Part shown: positions 1 through 7,142 of the stretch, piece after piece
How the letters are laid out: each line of letters begins with the position of its first letter
How positions within the stretch are numbered: the stretch's first letter is position 1
Virus record (IMG/VR): IMGVR_UViG_3300005466_000026
Location: 1-64,000 of that record
Reading direction: 5' to 3' (one strand)
DNA from: a virus
DNA: 64,000 nucleotides
Position numbers and translations under genes: made by a program
The notes under the pieces: generated by a model
Seen by the model: the letters and a program-made list of their open reading frames with translations, nothing else
Databases searched by the model: none
What the model was told of the DNA's origin: nothing

Positions 1-143
1 GCGTTGACGCCAGCCGCAGCCTTCGCCGCGCTGAAGGCGGATAAGCCGTACCATGCAAACGGCACTTGCATCCCAACGTCGCCGGGGCCGGCATAGCTCG
101 ACGGTATCAGCAATGGTCCCTGCGAGACGAACGTCAGCGGCAT
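1..143 (-). CDS. Partial virion protein, paralogue of next gene (N-terminus only)
   Basis: Reading leftward from the ATG at 143, the first 47 codons are open to the window edge, so the gene is truncated by the window. The product starts MPLTF..GP.LIP and has a Gly/Pro-rich stretch followed by a QVPF-like segment. The neighbouring protein at 163-1050 starts in the same way, so the two are paralogues at least in their N-terminal module. The position after the connector and lectin-like genes suggests a tail or fibre-associated virion protein. The function is inferred only from position. Confidence 0.6.
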   Translation of the reverse strand, partial: MPLTFVSQGPLLIPSSYAGPGDVGMQVPFAWYGLSAFSAAKAAAGVN

Positions 144-162
144 CTTACCTCCAGAGAATTCT

Positions 163-1050
163 TCATGGCATGTTCTTCCACCAAGCCTTGCAGTTCAAGT
201 AGATGTTGTTGAATGAGGCACTGCGATCACCGCTCGCCGACCAAATCTCTCCGATGTAACCCTCGAACGGCTGCGCGCCGATGATGTTGATATGATCGCC
301 GATCAAGAAGCTGTCAGCAGATGTCACCGAACCCATATCAAGGCCACCGGTGCTGTAGTCGATACCATTGATATTTATCTTTGAAGCAGTCCCGTTCATG
401 AGAACCTGGACGCAATGAAAATGGTTTATTGTAAAGACGCCGGTCGCAACGGTTAAATTGTTTCCACCGGCCTGCGCCGAGTACCAGAAAAAACTTCCAT
501 CCGATGTTATGGCAAAATAATTGTTGTTGTTTTGATTAACCACCATCATGCTTGCGGGCGGAAGATCAGTCGGAGCCCAGACAAATCCAAAAACGAGCGG
601 CGCGAATCCACCTCCGAAAAGTGGACCGGTAGAAGGTGCAATATTGCTCTCGAAGCCATGACGGAAAAATTGCAGCGCAGCCGGGGAGCCTCCCAGCGAA
701 GATGGATAAGTCAGTACCGGACGCTCGCGCGTTCCGCCCGAATTAAAAGTATCCATGTCGAGGAATGAACCGACCGTACTGTACCAGTGCAGCATCGTGG
801 CGTCGTCCGGTGCAGCAATTCCGAACGTCGCCGGATCGAGCGTCCCGTCTGCTCTAAAACTGGCATTGGCGAGATTGCTGCTGCCATCAACAAACTGCCC
901 AAACGCACCACCACCAGTAGCAATAGCTGTCGTCGCGGCGCGAACTCCCCAGTGATAGTCCAGCGGAATCTGATCCCCCACGAAGCCGGGGGGAGCTGCC
1001 GGCTCTGTAGGAATAAGTCTCGGCCCGCGTCCGGTGAACGTCAGCGGCAT
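163..1050 (-). CDS. LamG/concanavalin-like virion protein
   Basis: About 295 residues from the ATG at 1050; an upstream in-frame ATG at 1158 lies inside the preceding gene and is rejected. The N-terminus MPLTFTGRGPRLIP matches that of the truncated gene at 1-143. The C-terminal 200 residues are rich in Gly, Phe, Trp and Asn, with short beta-type segments such as GYIGEIWSASGD, resembling the end of LamG or concanavalin A-like lectin folds, which bind carbohydrate in many phage fibres. The start overlaps the upstream stop by 10 bp. A receptor-binding or decoration role is inferred, not shown. Confidence 0.6.
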   Translation of the reverse strand: MPLTFTGRGPRLIPTEPAAPPGFVGDQIPLDYHWGVRAATTAIATGGGAFGQFVDGSSNLANASFRADGTLDPATFGIAAPDDATMLHWYSTVGSFLDMDTFNSGGTRERPVLTYPSSLGGSPAALQFFRHGFESNIAPSTGPLFGGGFAPLVFGFVWAPTDLPPASMMVVNQNNNNYFAITSDGSFFWYSAQAGGNNLTVATGVFTINHFHCVQVLMNGTASKININGIDYSTGGLDMGSVTSADSFLIGDHINIIGAQPFEGYIGEIWSASGDRSASFNNIYLNCKAWWKNMP

Positions 1051-2135
1051 CGCTGCTCCCAGGCCTCGATCAAGTTCTCGAGACTGTCCTTCTTCCAGAC
1101 TATGCGCTGCGCCTCGTTGAACCACGGAAACTGCTGACCGACCTCGATGCCCATGCACTCGGGCCAGAACTCCGGCCAGCCTGGACGATAGCGCTGATGA
1201 TGGCCCTCGTCCACCTCGATGAATGCCATGAAGGGCGTGTCGAGATGATAGTTGATTGTCATCGGTCCGTTCGACACGAACAGATTACACTTCGCCTGCT
1301 GATACAGCGCCGTGCGAACGTGCAGATCAACAGCAGCGGCAGGATGAGTAGAGAAGTCGTCGAACTCGTCATTTGCGAACCTAGTGTCTCGAATGAATAT
1401 GACCTCCTCTCCTCTGTCCTCCAGATACTTTGCGAAAGCCATCCAGGTGGTCAGGTCGCTGTTCCTCCACGGAGAGTGCGTCGCCTCTCGCAGCGTGATG
1501 GTCACCGGCTGCTTCAGTCCACGCAGGTCATCTTCGATAGCGAGTGTCGCGGCCAGCATCGGAGTAAACTTCGGTATCTTCTCGCCCCTCAGGACGGCGT
1601 CTACCACGTCCTTGTAGAAGACCGAGAACGTGTACTCTCCTCCGAACACCTTGTTCGCCTCGGCGCCCACCATGCTGACCATAGGACGAGCCACGTTCTG
1701 CAGCATCTCGTAGTGATAAGCTGGAAGAGTCGTCGCGTTAGCGTGACGAAAGAACGCTATCTTGAGAGGCTCCTCTATCGCCATTCTCACGCGACGCATC
1801 TCCGCGTTGATCAGCCACGGCAAGAAGTCGTAGCCGAGTATGCCAGACGACACGTTGTAGCAGACCTGATTAGCTGGAATGTTCGGATCGAACGGCGGTA
1901 GTCTGCTCGTTATCTCGTCGTCGATCCGCTTCTTGAGACCGTCTATCGCGCTGTGAATCGCGGACTGCATGATGATAGAGCCGCAGACGTCCGCGTAGAT
2001 TATGTTGGGAGCCTCGCAGGCAGCGAGGGCGAGATGCGTTATCCCGCCCTCCTTTGCCTTCGCCAACCACAGCTCCAGAAGGGCGACGCACTCTGCGTTG
2101 CCCCACTCCTCTTTCTTTGTGGCTTTTACGTCCAT
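1041..2135 (-). CDS. Glycosyltransferase-like protein (GT-B/GT9-like C-terminus)
   Basis: 364 residues. The first 120 residues are helical and unassigned. The second half has alternating beta/alpha segments, including VTITLREATHSPWRN and a later stretch, CNLFVSNGPMTIN, that resembles nucleotide-sugar-binding loops of heptosyltransferase-type GT-B enzymes. I see no transmembrane helix. It lies between two virion genes, so it could be a virion-associated enzyme or modify host surface sugars. The fold assignment is weak; a structure comparison would decide it. Confidence 0.5.
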   Translation of the reverse strand: MDVKATKKEEWGNAECVALLELWLAKAKEGGITHLALAACEAPNIIYADVCGSIIMQSAIHSAIDGLKKRIDDEITSRLPPFDPNIPANQVCYNVSSGILGYDFLPWLINAEMRRVRMAIEEPLKIAFFRHANATTLPAYHYEMLQNVARPMVSMVGAEANKVFGGEYTFSVFYKDVVDAVLRGEKIPKFTPMLAATLAIEDDLRGLKQPVTITLREATHSPWRNSDLTTWMAFAKYLEDRGEEVIFIRDTRFANDEFDDFSTHPAAAVDLHVRTALYQQAKCNLFVSNGPMTINYHLDTPFMAFIEVDEGHHQRYRPGWPEFWPECMGIEVGQQFPWFNEAQRIVWKKDSLENLIEAWEQRCR

Positions 2136-2148
2136 AGTTGCACCCGAC

Positions 2149-2664
2149 TCAGTAGGGCTCGTAGATCATGTGACCGTCGCCAGCGCACGACACGCCGCCG
2201 TGTGACGACGAGTTGAACACGACCGTCTCGCCTCCAGGTGTGGTGTTGCCGATGATCTGCCACTGCTGCGTCGGAGCCGCGTTCCAGCGAACGATGCCGC
2301 CGAAGCCGTTGAGGCCGAGTTGCAGTGTCGCGTCTGTCACCGCAGACGACGAGACGGGAAGACCCGACGCCGTGACGAACGGAACGGCGAGTGTGCCGAG
2401 CGCGGTCGTGTTGGGGAACAGCGCACCGTCTGAGTTGAAGGTGGTGAGTGTAGACGGTGTCGTCGCGATCGTAGAAGTGCGCTTCGCGACAAGACCGATG
2501 ACGGTGGAGGTACCCACCTTGCCGGAGAAGAAGATCTCCAGCACGTCGATGAGCTGAGTGGCACCGCCACCTCTCAGACCCATGAAGCCTAGCGTAGTGA
2601 CAGCCGCGCCTGACGCAGTAGCGGTATATGTCAGGCCGCCAGTAGTAAAGATCCTCTTAGCCAT
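2149..2664 (-). CDS. Putative virion protein, beta-rich
   Basis: 171 residues, Thr/Ser/Gly/Ala-rich, with few charged residues and regular beta-strand spacing and no signal peptide. This composition is usual for capsid decoration or fibre-associated phage proteins. It overlaps the upstream gene by 8 bp and is followed 13 bp later by the glycosyltransferase-like gene. I do not recognise the family. Confidence 0.6.
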   Translation of the reverse strand: MAKRIFTTGGLTYTATASGAAVTTLGFMGLRGGGATQLIDVLEIFFSGKVGTSTVIGLVAKRTSTIATTPSTLTTFNSDGALFPNTTALGTLAVPFVTASGLPVSSSAVTDATLQLGLNGFGGIVRWNAAPTQQWQIIGNTTPGGETVVFNSSSHGGVSCAGDGHMIYEPY

Positions 2665-3076
2665 CTGTAGTTTCCTTTCGTTTCAAAATGGGGAGTGACA
2701 TGGTCCCCCCGCCGAACTCGTATCTGCCGCTTCTGATCATGTCAATCAGTTCCTGACGGGACCGGTGAACGTAAGTCGGGTCCTGCGCAGCTATCAAGCA
2801 CGCATCACACACGAAACCGTTGCACTTAGTACAGCGGCCTATCATGTCCGTACCCTTTCGCTTGATAAAAACGGACGGACAGTGACAACAGGCGATAGTG
2901 TCAGCCTCGAAGACCTTGCCCTCGCGAACGAGAGCAGGATCGTAGCCAAATTTCTGCGCCACGTCTGCTGGAAGACCAGGACTGGCGCGATGGTCAACGT
3001 GGAGATATCCCATCTGCTTGGTAACAGACGGAATGTCGAAGTCAGTGGAGTTCAGTGCAGGCTTAGGTTTCTTCAT
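2657..3076 (-). CDS. Zinc-finger-like phage protein
   Basis: 139 residues with four Cys pairs in the middle (CCHC, then CTKC and CDAC), which suggests a zinc ribbon or treble-clef fold. The N-terminus contains DHRASPGLP, a motif I associate with small virion-cluster proteins of alphaproteobacterial phages (memory, not a search). It sits between the connector and a beta-rich virion protein. Role unknown; a head-completion accessory is one possibility. Confidence 0.6.
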   Translation of the reverse strand: MKKPKPALNSTDFDIPSVTKQMGYLHVDHRASPGLPADVAQKFGYDPALVREGKVFEADTIACCHCPSVFIKRKGTDMIGRCTKCNGFVCDACLIAAQDPTYVHRSRQELIDMIRSGRYEFGGGTMSLPILKRKETTDG

Positions 3077-3091
3077 GGCTTCCTCACTTTC

Positions 3092-3736
3092 TCAAGACAT
3101 TCCTAGTAGAACTCTGTGACGCCGAAGAATGTTCTCGACGCCGTATGGCAGTGCGCTGGATATCGTCCCGGCGACCTGCGACTCTCTGTACTCGTATAGA
3201 TCGGCCAGTATCAACTTGACTGCGGCCTTGATGTCCTCCGGAACAGCGTTCGTCGGGGGTGAGTCTGGGAACAGATAACCAGCGCGAAATCGCACGCGAA
3301 CTGAGTTGATCGCGACTATCGTAGCTGGCCAGCTAGTGATGCCCGCAGGAACGACCCATCCCGGCTCGCTCGCGTCGTCCACGAAGTAGTCCGCTGGATC
3401 CATTATCTGCTCGTCGCCGTTCGCGTCGTCGTAGGCGATCTGCGTGATGCCGATGAGAGGAGGCTTGGGTATCTGGATGGCCAGCGCAGACTGCGAGTTG
3501 AAGCAGCGAGTCTGAACGAAGCACGAGCTGTTAGATCCAGGAAACTCGTCCAGCACCAGATCCCACGTCTGGTCTATGAGTGCTCTGCCAGTCCATCCCT
3601 CTACCTTGCCTATGGCCGCGTCTATGAGAGCGTTGATGATGTCGTCGTCGTCGGTGTGCGTGACCCGCAGATGCTTCTTCGCCTCTGTGAGAGTCACTGC
3701 CTTGACGGCAGGCTGAGATATGAGCTTCAGTCCCAT
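3092..3736 (-). CDS. Head-tail connector protein, HK97 gp6-like
   Basis: About 214 residues from the ATG at 3736 (GAGAG just upstream); the longer in-frame start lies inside the collagen-like gene. The N-terminus has the gp6/DUF3168-style helical signature: VTLTEAKKHLRVTH, then DDDIINALIDAAIGKVEGWTG. The C-terminus has VPEDIKAAVKLILADLYEYRES, also typical of phage gp6-like head-tail connectors. In HK97-type phages this protein forms the ring under the portal. Its position after the portal and capsid genes agrees. Confidence 0.85.
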   Translation of the reverse strand: MGLKLISQPAVKAVTLTEAKKHLRVTHTDDDDIINALIDAAIGKVEGWTGRALIDQTWDLVLDEFPGSNSSCFVQTRCFNSQSALAIQIPKPPLIGITQIAYDDANGDEQIMDPADYFVDDASEPGWVVPAGITSWPATIVAINSVRVRFRAGYLFPDSPPTNAVPEDIKAAVKLILADLYEYRESQVAGTISSALPYGVENILRRHRVLLGMS

Positions 3737-3741
3737 CTCTC

Positions 3742-5289
3742 TTACCCCTTGTCCCTGCCGTCTCTGCCGCGCTTCGTAGCGAGCTGCCATCCGCTGTCAG
3801 CTGTCCCAGGCTGCGCGTCCGTGTCCCTGAAGGCGTGCCACACGTTTCCGTCGCGCGTCACGCAGTCGCCGTTCTTGTACGTCTGTCCAGACTTCCACAC
3901 GCCCTGATAGAGCATGACTGGATAACTGATGGTGAACTCCTTCTTGTTCTCTCCCCTGAAGAAGCGAAGGATCAGATCCCTGGATCCCTCCACCGTGACG
4001 ACCTCCAGATCGTCGAACCCGACGCCGTCGAGACCGTCCCTTCCGTCTTTTCCGTCCTTAGGAATGGGTATCTCTGCGACAGCCGCAGCGACAAGAGCCT
4101 TGATCGCGTCCTTGTCAAGCCCGTCTCGACCCACCACGACACCCGCCTTAGAAATTCGACCGTCGTTAAAGATGCAATTAAGAACACCGTCGCGATCAAT
4201 ACTAAAAGACACGACGTGAGGAGTAGGAGGCAGCTCACTGACCACATCACGAACGGCAGCGTCAACGATGCTGCGAACCTGATCCAGAGAAACGCTCTCG
4301 CCAGGAGCTCCATCAGTGCCATCGCGGCCATTCTGTCCGTCCTTCCCGGGTTCTCCGTCCTTGCCATCCTTCGGCTTGGGCAGCTCGTCGACGTACTTTC
4401 TCAGTCCTAGAGCCTCTGCAGTCACGTAGCTCTCGACCGCGTATAGAATCTGCTCTGTGACCTTCTCCATGTCGACTACGCCGTCCTTGCCATCTGCGCC
4501 GTCTCGGCCGTCGGCGCCGTTCAGCACCGGGAACCTCTCGAAGTACGCAAGAACAGCACCACGAGCCAGCGTCTCCAGCTCCTCCTTGGTCGGCGTCGCG
4601 CCGTCCTTTCCGTCAATACCGTCTCGGCCCGGGATGCCCGGCTCACCCTTCTCGCCCGCGGGAGCAGGGTTCATCGAGAGATACTCTGTGGTCGCTATGG
4701 TCAGTATCTCCTTCAGCTTGTCGTAGTCTACGTCCCTGCCGTTCTCGCCGTCTCTGCCGTCCTTCGGAGCAGGTATCATGGAGACGACCTTCGCGACTAT
4801 CCCGTGCTCGTCCAGCGCCTTCACTACGTCGTCGACACTCGGAGGCTGGAACCGTTGAACCAGAATCTCGACCGCGTTATAGACTGCGTCCATGTCGCAG
4901 TGCCTGCCGTCCTTGCCGTCGACGCCGTCTCGGCCGTCCTTGCCGTCCGTGCCGTCCCTGCCCTTGAGCTCGACCATCCTGCCGTTGATGATCGCCTGAA
5001 CCTGATCGCCGCCGTAGCCGTAGAACGTGACGCCGTCACCGAAGTCCTCGATGTCGCGCCAAGTGATCTTGACAGGCTCGCTCGGCTGCTGCGCCGTCGC
5101 CGCGCTTATCGCGCCCTCTATCATGATCTGCGCGTCGTCCTCGTCGATGAGAGGACGCATCTCGAGAGCGCGAAGCTGACTCTCCAGCGCGTTAATCTTC
5201 GTCAGGAGAGGAGCCGTCGCGAGCTTAACCTGCTCGAACACGAAGGCGCCGACAGCCCTGAAGAACTCCGCCTGCTCGTTAGGCTGCAT
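3742..5289 (-). CDS. Collagen-like repeat virion protein
   Basis: About 515 residues. The ATG at 5289 is preferred to the GTG at 5298 because AAAGG lies 8 bases upstream. The N-terminal 110 residues carry a helical segment and a small domain. The centre carries at least eight blocks of G-X-Y triplets (GRDG, GKDG, GQNG, GEPG) separated by helical spacers of about 40-60 residues. The C-terminal 60 residues (YQGVWKSGQTYKNGDCV, then VWHAF) resemble a carbohydrate-binding module of the CBM5/12 type. Collagen-like phage proteins are usually trimeric fibres. It overlaps the portal gene by 11 bp, so it is made with the head genes. Confidence 0.8.
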   Translation of the reverse strand: MQPNEQAEFFRAVGAFVFEQVKLATAPLLTKINALESQLRALEMRPLIDEDDAQIMIEGAISAATAQQPSEPVKITWRDIEDFGDGVTFYGYGGDQVQAIINGRMVELKGRDGTDGKDGRDGVDGKDGRHCDMDAVYNAVEILVQRFQPPSVDDVVKALDEHGIVAKVVSMIPAPKDGRDGENGRDVDYDKLKEILTIATTEYLSMNPAPAGEKGEPGIPGRDGIDGKDGATPTKEELETLARGAVLAYFERFPVLNGADGRDGADGKDGVVDMEKVTEQILYAVESYVTAEALGLRKYVDELPKPKDGKDGEPGKDGQNGRDGTDGAPGESVSLDQVRSIVDAAVRDVVSELPPTPHVVSFSIDRDGVLNCIFNDGRISKAGVVVGRDGLDKDAIKALVAAAVAEIPIPKDGKDGRDGLDGVGFDDLEVVTVEGSRDLILRFFRGENKKEFTISYPVMLYQGVWKSGQTYKNGDCVTRDGNVWHAFRDTDAQPGTADSGWQLATKRGRDGRDKG

Positions 5290-6697
5290 CTGAGACACCT
5301 TTCCGCATACCTTCCATCGCCGACTCGAAGGTCACCGGAGGTGGAGGCAACAATTTTTGAGGTGGAGGTGCCTCAACTTGCGCAGGAGGCTTGGCGGTCC
5401 CTGGAGCAGTAGGTGGCTTCGCGGCGAAAGGATCTTCCTTGCTGTCGCGCTTGTCCAGCGCGGCGAGGCTGAAGTTCTGCTGCTGCAGATACGGCGTCTG
5501 GCCGCCCTTGACAGGCTTCAGATTCATCTTGCGTCGCGCCTCGTTGGGCGCGAGGATGCCTCTGTTGACACCTTCTCCGTACGTCTTGAACTGCGTGGCG
5601 GTGTCCATTCGCAGCAGGTCGTCGAGATCGAACTCGGTGCCGGAGTCCTGGTTCGCCGTCACCAGTCCCAGGCCGTTGTCGAGAACAGACTCTACACCCT
5701 CGATCAGCGCCTGCAGACACTGCGAGTAGTACATCTGATAGAGAGCCTCCACGTTGCTGTAGCTCGGGGTCGGCCCGACACCGACCATGAAGCCCGGAAC
5801 GTGAAACGCGGAGCAGACCTGCTCGCTCGACATCTTGAGCTGATCGATGAGCTGCGCGTCCACCGCGCTGATGGTCATCTTCTCATACTTCAGTCCGTCG
5901 CCGAGAACCGCGACCTTTCCAGCGTTCGCGCCGGTGTAGTTGTTGTCCCAGTGATCCTTCAGTCTCTTCGCAGTGTCCGGATCGATGAGACCCGGTGCCG
6001 TGAGAATTCCACCGGGCCGACTTCCGTTCTGGAAGAACCGCGTCGAGTTCTCCTGAATGCGAAGACCCTGCACGGCGGCCAATCCACACGCGGTGATGGG
6101 ACTGACGCCGCACAGCGGATGATACAGAGGAACATGAACGTCGTGGAAGATCTCGGACGCCGGAACCACGACCTGATCCTTGTCGACGCCCGCGAGATTG
6201 CTGGTCGAGAGCTGATAATAGACTTCTCCGTCCGACGTTATCAGCACCTTCGTCAGCATGGGATCCAGCACGTAGCCCGCGACCACCACGTCGCGATTGT
6301 CTCGCTCCTTGAGAACGTAGGTATTGCCGTGAATCATCTTCGAGGAGATCCACGACTCCACGAACTTCTGCCGCGTCTGATATCTGTTCGGCTTGCGAAG
6401 AAAGGGACTGAACGAGGAGTTCTCAGCCGGAGCCCAGACTCCGTCCCTGTCCCTCTCGACGTACCGAAGCTGCAGCTTGCCGATGTCGCTGGCGATCAGC
6501 GTGATGCAGGAGTAGACCGTGCTAAACGTCAGCACGTTCTCGAGACGAACCTCTATGTTCCGCTGCCACGCTCCCGTGAACGGCTCCATGATCGTCCCGA
6601 ACGACCAAGCTCCCCATCGGCTGGGAGACTGGACGTACGAGAGGCCGGGGGGAGGAGCGGCCTTTCGGACCGAGAGATCGTACCCGAGTATCCTCAT
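5279..6697 (-). CDS. Portal protein, HK97 family
   Basis: 472 residues, normal for HK97-type portals. Recognisable segments are STVYSCITLIASDIGKL near residue 60, a long stem region, and the conserved SNVEALYQMYYSQCLQALIE helix, followed by RGILAPNEARRKMNL. The last 70 residues are Pro/Ala-rich and probably disordered. The portal forms the dodecameric DNA entry ring and docks the terminase. The start overlaps the stop of the upstream small gene by 4 bp (ATGA). Confidence 0.95.
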   Translation of the reverse strand: MRILGYDLSVRKAAPPPGLSYVQSPSRWGAWSFGTIMEPFTGAWQRNIEVRLENVLTFSTVYSCITLIASDIGKLQLRYVERDRDGVWAPAENSSFSPFLRKPNRYQTRQKFVESWISSKMIHGNTYVLKERDNRDVVVAGYVLDPMLTKVLITSDGEVYYQLSTSNLAGVDKDQVVVPASEIFHDVHVPLYHPLCGVSPITACGLAAVQGLRIQENSTRFFQNGSRPGGILTAPGLIDPDTAKRLKDHWDNNYTGANAGKVAVLGDGLKYEKMTISAVDAQLIDQLKMSSEQVCSAFHVPGFMVGVGPTPSYSNVEALYQMYYSQCLQALIEGVESVLDNGLGLVTANQDSGTEFDLDDLLRMDTATQFKTYGEGVNRGILAPNEARRKMNLKPVKGGQTPYLQQQNFSLAALDKRDSKEDPFAAKPPTAPGTAKPPAQVEAPPPQKLLPPPPVTFESAMEGMRKGVSDAA

Positions 6698-7011
6698 TCG
6701 TCTGTCGCCTTCATGTCGCGGCGCATGTACTCGCGACGTCTGCGTCTGGGAGCACCCTCAGCCTGCTCGGCTGGCTGCTCCTCGGACTTCGGCTCCTCGG
6801 CCGACATGCTTCTAGTCTCTAGACTGGGAGCTGGTGATGGAGTTGGCTCTTGGGCGGGAGTCGCCCTCGGTGCTGGCTGGGACCGCACCTCCTCGGCCTT
6901 TCCCAGGCCGACGAGAAGATTGGCGTGACTGTCGTCCGCCTCGAACTCTTCTCCTGGATGGCGAGTGCGACTGGCGTAGTAGACTTCTTGCTTGGCCTTC
7001 AGCTTCTTCAT
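6694..7011 (-). CDS. Small charged protein between capsid and portal
   Basis: 105 residues. The first 45 look structured (MKKLKAKQEVYYASRTRHPGE, then HANLLVGLGKAEEV), and the rest is Pro/Glu/Arg-rich low-complexity sequence ending in RRRRREY. Small proteins like this between capsid and portal genes are common in HK97-like phages, but their role is not known to me. It is coupled to the portal by ATGA. Confidence 0.6.
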   Translation of the reverse strand: MKKLKAKQEVYYASRTRHPGEEFEADDSHANLLVGLGKAEEVRSQPAPRATPAQEPTPSPAPSLETRSMSAEEPKSEEQPAEQAEGAPRRRRREYMRRDMKATDE

Positions 7012-7047
7012 GATCCTAGACCTCGTGGCTCGGTTGAAGCGTGAAGA

Positions 7048-7087
7048 GACGGACTGAGTGACTGAGCCACGCAGCCACCAGTCCGTC
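7048..7087 (-). terminator. Hairpin between capsid and portal transcripts
   Basis: A perfect 9-bp inverted repeat (GACGGACTG at 7048-7056, CAGTCCGTC at 7079-7087) with a 22-base loop, in the 131-bp gap after the capsid gene. On the minus strand it is followed by a short T/C-rich run (TCTTCACGCTTC), so it may be a weak terminator or an mRNA-processing or stability element that adjusts capsid versus portal levels. Confidence 0.4.
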
Positions 7088-7142
7088 CCTCACTCAAAGT
7101 AGAGCCCCGCGAGGGTTAGCTTACGGAGCTCAGCTAGAGCTC

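Noticed and set aside
3835-5412. Long plus-strand frames opposite the collagen-like gene
   Set aside because: They are antisense shadows of GC-rich repeats with no start signals.
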